A DNA stretch of 6,123 nucleotides from an uncultured Hymenobacter sp. (GCA_937871705.1 CALMOO010000865.1:1321-7443); one strand, 5' to 3'. Positions 1-5,804 are shown, numbered from the stretch's first letter. The notes: generated from the sequence alone by a model not told the origin. Program-made: numbers and translations.

Positions 1-15
1 CAGCATGACGTTCTT
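1..15. repeat. Partial copy of a dispersed palindromic repeat, cut by the window edge
   Basis: Read on the minus strand, this stretch is AAGAACGTCATGCTG. It matches the left arm and first loop base of the complete palindrome at 5735-5749 at 14 of 15 bases. It begins 14 bases past the glmS stop codon, where a terminator is expected, and continues beyond the left edge, so the second arm and any hairpin cannot be seen. A 15-base match alone could be partly chance. The shared core GTCATGCTG and the shared position just after a gene make a second repeat copy more likely. If complete, it would probably serve as the glmS terminator. Confidence 0.5.
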
Positions 16-28
16 AGTTATTTCTACC

Positions 29-1864
29 CTACTCTACCGTCACCGATTTGGCAAGGTTGCGGGGCTGGTCCACGTTGCAGCCGCGCAGCACGGCAATGTG
101 GTAGCTCAGCAGTTGCAGCGGAATTACCGACACTAGCGGCATCAGCACCTCGTTGGTGTAGGGCACTTCCACTACAAACTCAGCCATTGCCGGAATAGTG
201 GTGTCGCCCTCCGTCACGACGGCGATAATGCGGCCCTTACGCGCTTTTACTTCCTGAATATTGCTCACCACTTTCTCGTACGAGCTGTCGCGGGTAGCAA
301 TTACTACTACCGGCATGTTCTCGTCAATCAGGGCGATGGGGCCGTGCTTCATCTCGGCGGCAGGATAGCCTTCGGCATGGATGTAGCTGATTTCCTTGAG
401 CTTGAGTGCGCCTTCGAGCGCCACCGGAAAGTTGTAGCCGCGACCCAGATATAGGAAATTGGGCACGTCCTTAAACGTTTCGGCAATGACTTGAATCTCC
501 GCATCCAGCTTCAGCGCCTTTTCTACTTTGGTCGGAATGTTATGCAGCTCGGTTGTGAGTTCGCGCAGCTTGGTTTCGGAGAGCGTGCCGCGGCGCTGGC
601 CCATGCACATAGCTAGTAGCGTCAGCACGGTTACCTGGGCCGTGAAGGCCTTCGTTGAAGCCACCCCAATTTCGGGGCCGGCGTGGGTGTAGGCACCGGC
701 ATCGGTGGCGCGGGCTATGCTGCTGCCCACCACGTTGCAGATGCCGAAGATGGTGGCACCTTTGCTCTTAGCCAGCTCTAGGGCAGCCAGCGTATCGGCC
801 GTTTCGCCGCTCTGCGAAATGGCAATTACAATGTCACGCTCCGAGATAACCGGGTTGCGGTAGCGGAACTCCGACGCGTACTCTACCTCCACCGGCAGGC
901 GCGCCAGGTCCTCAATCAGGTATTCTGCCACCAAACCCGCGTGCCAGCTCGTGCCGCACGCCACGATGATAATGCGCTGGGCGTTCACAAACTTCTGCTC
1001 GTAGGCGCGGAAGCCGGCCATGTTCAGGTGGCTACCCCCCAGTTCCAGGCGACCACGCATGGAATCGAGAATAGAGCGTGGCTGCTCAAAAATCTCCTTG
1101 AGCATGAAATGCTCATAACCACCTTTTTCGATGCTATCCAGCTCCAGCTCCAGGCGCTGGATGTAAGGCGTTTGCACCACGTCCTCGCGCGAGCGGATAG
1201 CCAGTTGACCATCCTTAATGACGGCTAGCTCGTAGTCGTTCACATACACTACCTCGTTGGTGTACTCGATGATGGGGGTAGCATCGGAGGCCACGAAGAA
1301 TTCGCCTTCGCCAATGCCGATAACCAGCGGCGAGCCCTTGCGGGCTGCAATGAGCTGGTCGGGCGCATCCTTGCTCAGCACCACAATGGCGTAGGCCCCG
1401 ATGACTTCGTGCAGCGCCAGGCGCACGGCTTCTTCAAGCGTGCACTCGTTTTGCTTCTGAATCTCCTCGATGAGGTTCACGAATACCTCTGTGTCGGTAT
1501 CGGAGTGGAAAGTGTGGCCCTGCTGCTCTAAGTGGGTTTTCAGGGCCGCGTAGTTTTCAATAATGCCGTTGTGGATGATGGCCAGCCGCTCGGAAGTCGA
1601 GTAGTGCGGGTGGGCATTCACGTCGTTGGGCTCGCCGTGAGTAGCCCAGCGGGTGTGGCCCATGCCTACGGTAGCGTGCGTATCCTTATCAGTTAGAAAT
1701 TTTTCCAGGTCCGCAACCTTGCCCTTTTTTTTATAAACGTTCAAGCTGCCGTTGAGCAGCGCCACGCCGGCCGAGTCATACCCTCGGTATTCGAGGCGAC
1801 GTAATCCTTTGAGGATGATAGGACAGGCCTCGCGGTGGCCCAGATACGCTACAATACCGCACAT
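29..1864 (-). CDS. glmS: Glutamine--fructose-6-phosphate aminotransferase (isomerizing)
   Basis: Glucosamine-6-phosphate synthase: it converts fructose-6-phosphate and glutamine to glucosamine-6-phosphate and glutamate in the cytoplasm, the first committed step towards UDP-GlcNAc for peptidoglycan and other envelope glycans. The 611 residues match the usual length (E. coli about 609). The N-terminal class II glutaminase domain (about 2-220) starts with MCGIVAYLG, so Cys2 is the nucleophile after Met removal. It carries HTRWATHG (70-77), HNGIIENY (98-105) and SDTDTEV (121-127). Two SIS sugar-isomerase domains follow: the first has ACGTSWHAG (302-310), SQSGETADT (350-358) and STKAFTAQ (403-410); the second has EGALKLKEISY (484-494) and AEMKHGP (503-509). 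The C-terminus PRNLAKSVTVE holds the expected catalytic lysine (K606). The start is fixed because Cys must be residue 2. No Shine-Dalgarno sequence is evident, as is usual in Bacteroidota. The gene appears monocistronic with its own promoter. No catalytic residue seems missing. Confidence 0.98.
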   Translation of the reverse strand: MCGIVAYLGHREACPIILKGLRRLEYRGYDSAGVALLNGSLNVYKKKGKVADLEKFLTDKDTHATVGMGHTRWATHGEPNDVNAHPHYSTSERLAIIHNGIIENYAALKTHLEQQGHTFHSDTDTEVFVNLIEEIQKQNECTLEEAVRLALHEVIGAYAIVVLSKDAPDQLIAARKGSPLVIGIGEGEFFVASDATPIIEYTNEVVYVNDYELAVIKDGQLAIRSREDVVQTPYIQRLELELDSIEKGGYEHFMLKEIFEQPRSILDSMRGRLELGGSHLNMAGFRAYEQKFVNAQRIIIVACGTSWHAGLVAEYLIEDLARLPVEVEYASEFRYRNPVISERDIVIAISQSGETADTLAALELAKSKGATIFGICNVVGSSIARATDAGAYTHAGPEIGVASTKAFTAQVTVLTLLAMCMGQRRGTLSETKLRELTTELHNIPTKVEKALKLDAEIQVIAETFKDVPNFLYLGRGYNFPVALEGALKLKEISYIHAEGYPAAEMKHGPIALIDENMPVVVIATRDSSYEKVVSNIQEVKARKGRIIAVVTEGDTTIPAMAEFVVEVPYTNEVLMPLVSVIPLQLLSYHIAVLRGCNVDQPRNLAKSVTVE

Positions 1865-1957
1865 ATGGTAATTGGATAAATTTGTGTGTAGATAAGATTT
1901 TTAAAGAAAATGCTGAAAAGCAAAAACCTGCGCAAGCAACGCCAACCAGAATGCAAC

Positions 1958-1986
1958 CAAAATTACGCCAGGTTATTGCGTTGAAA
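1958..1986 (-). promoter_or_regulatory. Candidate Bacteroidota-type promoter for glmS
   Basis: On the minus strand the octamer TAATTTTG (1958-1965) is an exact match to the Bacteroidota -7 element TAnnTTTG. A TTTC (1983-1986) lies 17 bases upstream and resembles the -33 box TTTG with one mismatch. Transcription would start near 1950, giving a leader of roughly 85 bases before the glmS ATG. The leader contains no obvious Shine-Dalgarno sequence. The -33 box lies only four bases from the hairpin at 1991-2032. Confidence 0.42.
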
Positions 1987-1990
1987 CAGA

Positions 1991-2032
1991 AACCGGCCGC
2001 CGGCCCGCCCGAAGCGAGGCCGACGGCCGGTT
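1991..2032 (-). terminator. GC-rich hairpin, probable terminator of the glycogen-synthase-like gene
   Basis: Inverted repeat with outer arms AACCGGCCG (1991-1999) and CGGCCGGTT (2024-2032), nine perfect pairs. After one mismatch there are four more pairs, CGGC with GCCG, around a loop of about 14 bases. It lies 45 bases past the stop of the 2078-2890 gene. On the minus strand it is followed by TCTGTTTC, only a weak T-rich tail, so termination efficiency is uncertain. No convincing gene occupies the 213-base gap 1865-2077; this hairpin and the glmS promoter account for most of it. Confidence 0.65.
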
Positions 2033-2077
2033 GGGAAATACAAAGGTACTATAGTTGGGACTATTCTTGGGCGCAGC

Positions 2078-2890
2078 CTAGTTAGCTAGCTCATTATACA
2101 AGGCCTGGTAGGACGAAAGCAGGTTCTCGTCGGCTGCTACCTGGCTCAGCGTCTTGCGCGTAGCGTACTCCTTAAACAAGCCGTTCAGGTTGTCGGAGAA
2201 GTCCTCGTCTGAGCGCACCACCGTGTCGGCGTACTGCATACCCAGCTTTACGAAGCCACTGAAATCGGCCGATTTCAAGGCGTTCAGCATCTCATCGTCG
2301 ATGTCGAGCATCTTGGCTTTTTCCACCAGGTTGCCCTCAAACTTGTCCAGAAACTCGTTGTTATACACCGTAAATACCGACTTGGCATCTTTGAAAACCG
2401 GGTCTTTCTTGTAGGTAGTTTTCAGGTAGAGCGGGATGAGCGAGGTCATCCAGTCGTTGCAGTGCACGATATCGGGCGACCAGCCCAGCTTCTTCACGGT
2501 TTCGAGTACGCCTTTGCAAAAGAAGATGGCGCGCTCATCATTATCGGCGTGAAACTTATCGTTTTTATCGACCAGCGCCGACTTGCGGTGGAAGTAATCT
2601 TCGTTATCAATAAAATAAACCTGTAGCTTCGCGGTCGGAATCGAGGCTACCTTAATCACTAGCGGTTTTTCGTCGTCGCCCACGGCGATGTTGATACCCG
2701 AGAGGCGCACCACTTCGTGCAGCCGATTTTTGCGTTCGTTGATAATGCCGAAGCGAGGCACAAAAATCCGGATTTCAGCCCCGGCCTCCTGCATAGCGGC
2801 CGGTAAGCGGCGCAGTAGCTCTGCCACTTTCGTGGTTTGCAGGAAAGGGTCAATTTCGGTGGCCGCGTACAAGATGCGCAACTTCGACAT
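2078..2890 (-). CDS. Short glycogen/starch synthase-like protein (GT5 N-terminal domain only)
   Basis: 270 residues resembling the N-terminal Rossmann half of glycogen synthase (GlgA, family GT5); full-length GlgA is about 480 residues. Visible similarities run in order: strand KLRILYAATEIDPF (3-16), DNDERAIFFCKGVLE (116-130), PDIVHCNDWMTSLIPLYLK (139-157, the HxxDW region), SVFTVYNNEF (171-180) and KLGMQYADTVV (215-225). The ADP-glucose-binding loop, KTGGLADV in true GlgA, reads TTKVAELL here (19-26), and the HN of the usual TIHN motif is replaced by YN. The whole C-terminal GT-B domain is absent. The end looks natural: an in-frame stop followed by a hairpin, with no GlgA remnant downstream. 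Databases label such short Bacteroidota proteins glycogen/starch synthase, but catalysis alone looks unlikely; a binding or regulatory role is an inference. It has a candidate promoter at 2937 and is divergent from panC. Confidence 0.85.
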   Translation of the reverse strand: MSKLRILYAATEIDPFLQTTKVAELLRRLPAAMQEAGAEIRIFVPRFGIINERKNRLHEVVRLSGINIAVGDDEKPLVIKVASIPTAKLQVYFIDNEDYFHRKSALVDKNDKFHADNDERAIFFCKGVLETVKKLGWSPDIVHCNDWMTSLIPLYLKTTYKKDPVFKDAKSVFTVYNNEFLDKFEGNLVEKAKMLDIDDEMLNALKSADFSGFVKLGMQYADTVVRSDEDFSDNLNGLFKEYATRKTLSQVAADENLLSSYQALYNELAN

Positions 2891-2936
2891 GTGATAGATA
2901 AGAAAGGATTAAGAAAAAGGCCAAGGCTTGGCTGTA

Positions 2937-2967
2937 CAAAATTACGCATTTTTTCGCGAAAAATCAA
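2937..2967 (-). promoter_or_regulatory. Candidate promoter for the glycogen-synthase-like gene
   Basis: The minus strand carries TAATTTTG (2937-2944), an exact TAnnTTTG -7 element. A TTG (2965-2967) lies 20 bases upstream, within the 17-23 base spacing reported for Bacteroidota promoters. The expected start near 2930 would give a leader of about 40 bases. The surrounding divergent gap (2891-3007) is markedly AT-rich compared with the flanking genes. I saw no equally good plus-strand box for panC in this gap. Confidence 0.48.
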
Positions 2968-3007
2968 CAAATTTCTTTCAAACCCCCTTTTCACGCTATA
3001 AACACGA

Positions 3008-3853
3008 ATGCTACTATTCACTACGGCGGCCGAGCTGCGCGCCTACGCCGAAGCTGAACGCTGCGCCGGCCGCCGCCTCGGCCTGGTGCCCACCATGGGC
3101 GCACTGCACGAAGGCCACCTGCAACTGGTGCGCGCTGCGGCCGCCGCCTGCGAGGTCGTCATCGTTTCCATCTTCGTCAACCCTACGCAGTTCAACAACC
3201 CCGAGGACCTGCGCCTCTACCCCCGACTGCCCGAGCAAGATGCTGCGGCACTAGCACCTGCGGGCTGCACGGCGCTGTTTATGCCGGCTGTGGCCGAGAT
3301 GTATCCGCAGCCTACGGTGCTGCACTTCGACTTTGGGCCGCTGGAGCGGGTGATGGAAGGAGCGCACCGGCCGGGCCATTTTAATGGGGTAGCCACAGTG
3401 GTAAGCAAGCTCTTTCACTTGGCGCGGCCGCACGCGGCGTACTTCGGGCAGAAGGATTTTCAGCAGGTGGCCGTGGTGCGGCAGCTGGTGGCCGACTTGT
3501 CGTTTGACCTAGAATTAATTTCCTACCCTACCATTCGGGAAGCGGATGGCCTGGCCATGTCGTCGCGCAATGCCCGGCTCACGCCGACGGCGCGAGCAGT
3601 AGCGCCGCTACTGCACCGGGTGCTGGCCCAGGCCGCATTGCGGGTGCAAGGGGGGGTAGGGCCCGCCGAGGTGCAGCAGCACGCACTGGCAGCCTTGGCA
3701 CAGGAGCCACAGTTTACGCCAGAGTATTTTGAAGTGGCCGATGCGCAGACGTTGCAGCCTATAATGGGCTACGAGGCTGGCCGGGCCGTGGTGCTGTGCG
3801 TGGCCGCCCACCTGAGTGGCGTGCGGCTGATTGACAATGTGGTAGTTGACTAG
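3008..3853 (+). CDS. panC: Pantothenate synthetase (pantoate--beta-alanine ligase)
   Basis: Joins pantoate and beta-alanine, using ATP through a pantoyl-adenylate intermediate, to make pantothenate for coenzyme A synthesis; cytoplasmic. Length 281 residues is typical. The signature residues are all present: PTMGALHEGH (28-37) with the HxGH nucleotide-binding motif (H34, H37), FVNPTQF (56-62), HRPGHFNGV (120-128), YFGQKD (145-150) and READGLAMSSRN (177-188), which includes the KMSKS-like loop. The ATG at 3008 puts the HxGH motif at the usual distance from the N-terminus. No Shine-Dalgarno sequence precedes it. The coding region is strongly GC-rich and holds a run of seven G (3650-3656) without loss of frame. 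panD, often adjacent in Bacteroidota, does not follow; the next gene is convergent. The plus-strand promoter is not obvious. Confidence 0.97.
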   Translation: MLLFTTAAELRAYAEAERCAGRRLGLVPTMGALHEGHLQLVRAAAAACEVVIVSIFVNPTQFNNPEDLRLYPRLPEQDAAALAPAGCTALFMPAVAEMYPQPTVLHFDFGPLERVMEGAHRPGHFNGVATVVSKLFHLARPHAAYFGQKDFQQVAVVRQLVADLSFDLELISYPTIREADGLAMSSRNARLTPTARAVAPLLHRVLAQAALRVQGGVGPAEVQQHALAALAQEPQFTPEYFEVADAQTLQPIMGYEAGRAVVLCVAAHLSGVRLIDNVVVD

Positions 3854-3859
3854 GATTTT

Positions 3860-3901
3860 GCCTGTGAATGCGCGCAACGAAGTGAGCGCGCATTCACAGG
3901 C
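3860..3901. terminator. Perfect 16-bp hairpin between convergent genes
   Basis: Arms GCCTGTGAATGCGCGC (3860-3875) and GCGCGCATTCACAGGC (3886-3901) are exact reverse complements around the 10-base loop AACGAAGTGA. It starts six bases past the panC stop and ends three bases from the stop of the convergent nucleotidyltransferase gene, so a shared bidirectional terminator is the simplest reading. Neither exit side has a T tract: plus runs into CGGCC, minus into AAAATCC. It may therefore act as a 3'-end stabilising structure or be a dispersed palindrome rather than a classic intrinsic terminator. Confidence 0.65.
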
Positions 3902-3904
3902 GGC

Positions 3905-4918
3905 CTACCCCCTCGCCTGGCTGTAGTCTATCTCGGTGTTGTCGCCCAGATTAAGCGAGTGGTTGAGGCCACGGAACGAGGCGTCGGAGCCCACGATGCA
4001 GTCGTGCATTACGGCCGAGCTTAGCTCGGAATAGGAGCCGATGATGGAATCGCTGACGATGGTGTGGCGAATGATAGTGCCTTCGCCGATGGCCACGTTG
4101 GGGCCGATGATGGAGTGCGCGATGCGACAGCCCGCGCCGATGCTCACGGGCGGAATCACGACCGTGTCGGTGAAGTCAGGATAGTCGTGCTTGGCGTAGA
4201 ACTCGGGCTGGTCGAGCAGGCGGGCGTTGGCTTCGAGCAGGGTTTCCTTGCGGCCGCAGTCAAACCAGTTGTCAACGGCGGCGGGGCGCATTTCTTCACC
4301 TTCCTCGATGAGGTGCATGAGCGCATCGGTGAGCTGAAACTCTTCGTGGGTGCGCAGGCCGGTGGCAATGAGCCACTCCAGCGCCTGGGCCAGCTTTTCG
4401 GCGTTGGCAATTTTGTAGAGGCCTACTAATGCGTAGTTTGACTTCGGGATACGCGGCTTTTCGACCACCCGACTTACGAGGCCATTAGCGCCGGTTTCGA
4501 CAATACCGAACAGGCTGGGGGTTTTCACTTCCTTCACGGCTAGGATTGAGCCGGGCTCAGCCAGCAGGGCAGGCAGGTCGACATCCACGATGGTATCGCC
4601 GAGCAGGATGAGCACACCGTCGAGGTCGTGGCGGAAGGTTTCGCGGGCCATGAACAAGGCATGACCCAGGCCTTCGCGCGGCGACTGCACCACAAAAGTG
4701 GCGTTGAGTTCGGGGTAGTGCTCGCGTACGTACTGCTCGATTTTTTCGCCCAGGTAGCCGATAATAAACACGAATTCGGTGAGCCCGGCGCCGCGCAGCC
4801 GGTCAATGATGTGGCCCAGAATGGTGTTGCCAGCTACCGGCACCAGGCTTTTGGGCTGCGTGTGGGTGTGAGGGCGCAGGCGCGAGCCGATGCCGGCAAC
4901 GGGAATAATGGCTTTCAT
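3905..4918 (-). CDS. Sugar-phosphate nucleotidyltransferase with C-terminal left-handed beta-helix
   Basis: Transfers a nucleoside monophosphate from an NTP to a sugar-1-phosphate, giving an activated NDP-sugar; cytoplasmic. The 337 residues form an N-terminal nucleotidyltransferase domain (about 1-235) and hexapeptide repeats (about 250-330). Visible motifs are the G-loop GIGSRLRPHT (9-18), PKSLVPV (22-28), LLGDT (105-109) with the metal-binding Asp108, VEKP (152-155), FQLTDAL (194-200) and DNWFDCGRKETLLEAN (216-231), which resembles the WxDxG...LLEAN segment of long-form RmlA. Repeats such as SIGAGCRIAHSIIGPNVAIG (259-278) form the helix. The layout resembles long-form glucose-1-phosphate thymidylyltransferase and archaeal two-domain GlmU-like enzymes; base and sugar cannot be fixed from sequence, so no symbol is given. 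No acyl/acetyltransferase active site was recognised in the short helix. Convergent with panC, divergent from lemA. Confidence 0.9.
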   Translation of the reverse strand: MKAIIPVAGIGSRLRPHTHTQPKSLVPVAGNTILGHIIDRLRGAGLTEFVFIIGYLGEKIEQYVREHYPELNATFVVQSPREGLGHALFMARETFRHDLDGVLILLGDTIVDVDLPALLAEPGSILAVKEVKTPSLFGIVETGANGLVSRVVEKPRIPKSNYALVGLYKIANAEKLAQALEWLIATGLRTHEEFQLTDALMHLIEEGEEMRPAAVDNWFDCGRKETLLEANARLLDQPEFYAKHDYPDFTDTVVIPPVSIGAGCRIAHSIIGPNVAIGEGTIIRHTIVSDSIIGSYSELSSAVMHDCIVGSDASFRGLNHSLNLGDNTEIDYSQARG

Positions 4919-4923
4919 ACGGC

Positions 4924-4951
4924 TAAAGGTAAGGTCAGCAGCTTAGTGCAA
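4924..4951 (-). promoter_or_regulatory. Candidate promoter giving a near-leaderless nucleotidyltransferase mRNA
   Basis: The minus strand has TACCTTTA (4924-4931), matching TAnnTTTG at all fixed positions but the last, and TTG (4949-4951) 17 bases upstream. The -7 box ends only five bases before the ATG (4916-4918), so transcription would begin at or next to the start codon. A second exact octamer, TAATTTTG, lies at 5080-5087 on the same strand with TTTC 21 bases upstream (5109-5112), and could give a leader of about 155 bases instead. Confidence 0.28.
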
Positions 4952-5116
4952 GTAGTAATAGTGACATAGCTATACAACCGTGACGGGGTCCTTGCGTATT
5001 TTGCGCCAGCCGGGCCACTAACCGCTAACTAGCGACAGTGTTTGCGGTTGTTCTTCTTCTATTTCTCACTGCCAGGCCTCAAAATTAACGGCCGGCTTCA
5101 GAAACCCCGAAATCTT

Positions 5117-5695
5117 ATGAAACGCCTTCTTCTCTACTTCGCGGCCTTGGTGACGCTGCTCTCGCAATCGTCGTGCGGCTACAACGGCATGGTGCAGCGC
5201 GACCAGGCCGTGAAAGGCCAGTGGGCCAACGTGCAGAGCGCCTACCAGCGCCGCGCCGACCTCATCCCGAACTTGGTGAACACGGTGAAGGGCGCCGCCA
5301 ACTTCGAGAAATCGACTTTGACAGATGTCATTAACGCCCGCGCCAAAGCATCGAGCGTGCAACTCAACGCCGACCAACTCACGCCCGAAAACATCCAGAA
5401 GTTTCAGGCTGCGCAAAGCCAGCTTTCCAGCGGGCTCGGCCGCCTGCTGGCCGTGAGCGAAAACTACCCCGAGCTGAAAGCCAACGCCAACTTCCAAGAG
5501 TTGCAAGCCCAGATTGAGGGTACCGAAAACCGCATCAACGTGGAGCGCAACAAGTTTAACGAGGCCACCAACGACTACAACACCTTCACGCGCTCGTTCC
5601 CCAACAACCTGTTTGCCGGCATGTTCGGCTTCCAGCCCAAAGGGTATTTCGACGCAGATGCTTCGGCGCAAAAAGTGCCTACCGTGCAGTTTTGA
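5117..5695 (+). CDS. lemA: LemA family protein, predicted lipoprotein
   Basis: 192 residues, the usual LemA length. An N-terminal signal (MKRLLLYFAALVTLLSQSSC) ends in a lipobox-like LSQSSC with Cys20, suggesting lipid anchoring; LemA proteins usually have a hydrophobic N-terminus and a helical periplasmic or extracytoplasmic body. Hallmarks follow: QRRADLIPNLVNTVKG, INARAKA, LLAVSENYPELKAN, LQAQIEGTENRINVERNKFN, FTRSFPNN, FGFQPKGYF and the C-terminal KVPTVQF. The reading frame is open upstream to 5042, but the ATG at 5117 is preferred because it places the signal peptide at the N-terminus. LemA function is unresolved; the family is often found next to TPM-domain proteins, as here. The promoter is unclear: TATTTTG (4997-5003) is one base short of TAnnTTTG and lacks a good -33 box. 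Confidence 0.95.
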   Translation: MKRLLLYFAALVTLLSQSSCGYNGMVQRDQAVKGQWANVQSAYQRRADLIPNLVNTVKGAANFEKSTLTDVINARAKASSVQLNADQLTPENIQKFQAAQSQLSSGLGRLLAVSENYPELKANANFQELQAQIEGTENRINVERNKFNEATNDYNTFTRSFPNNLFAGMFGFQPKGYFDADASAQKVPTVQF

Positions 5696-5726
5696 GGTGA
5701 GTTATAAGGCAGAAGCAATGAATAAG

Positions 5727-5781
5727 AAGGCAAAAAGAATGTCATGCTGAGCTTGTCAAAGCATGACATTCTTTTTGCCTT
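5727..5781. repeat. Long perfect palindrome, dispersed-repeat type, probable terminator after lemA
   Basis: Arms 5727-5748 and 5760-5781 are exact 22-base reverse complements (AAGGCAAAAAG... on the left, ...CTTTTTGCCTT on the right) around an 11-base loop, GAGCTTGTCAA. It starts 31 bases past the lemA stop and ends 23 bases before the TPM start. The descending arm holds CTTTTTGCCTTTTC, a T-rich exit able to support termination on the plus strand; by symmetry it could also act on the minus strand. The core GTCATGCTGAGCTTGTC resembles a palindromic repeat I recall as dispersed in Bacteroidota genomes, and the window's left edge holds a 14/15 match to one arm. Confidence 0.75.
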
Positions 5782-5804
5782 TTCATAACTGACAACTCAA
5801 CCCT

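Noticed and set aside
1865..1957. glmS ribozyme or riboswitch in the glmS leader
   Set aside because: The leader is short and AT-rich with no pseudoknotted GC core; the glmS ribozyme is characteristic of Gram-positive bacteria and nothing resembling it is visible.
1882..2085. 67-codon plus-strand frame in the gap between glmS and the glycogen-synthase-like gene
   Set aside because: It runs through the terminator hairpin and the glmS promoter, begins without a plausible start context and has no recognisable protein features.
3650..3656. Run of seven G in panC as a phase-variation tract
   Set aside because: The frame is intact through the run, PanC is a housekeeping enzyme, and single G7 runs are expected in GC-rich genes.
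4064..4429. 121-codon plus-strand frame within the nucleotidyltransferase gene
   Set aside because: Shadow of the real minus-strand gene; composition is typical of antisense GC-rich codons and there is no promoter or family signature.
5023..5034. Small palindrome CGCTA-AC-TAGCG upstream of lemA as an operator
   Set aside because: Five-base arms are too short to separate from chance in this region, and no second copy or regulator gene was seen.
5042..5116. N-terminal extension of lemA from a TTG at 5042
   Set aside because: It would bury the signal peptide and lipobox inside the protein by 25 residues; the ATG at 5117 gives a standard lipoprotein N-terminus.
5066..5671. 201-codon open frame antisense to lemA
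   Set aside because: It mirrors lemA almost end to end, has no recognisable domain, and lemA has full family signatures. Long antisense frames are common in GC-rich coding DNA.
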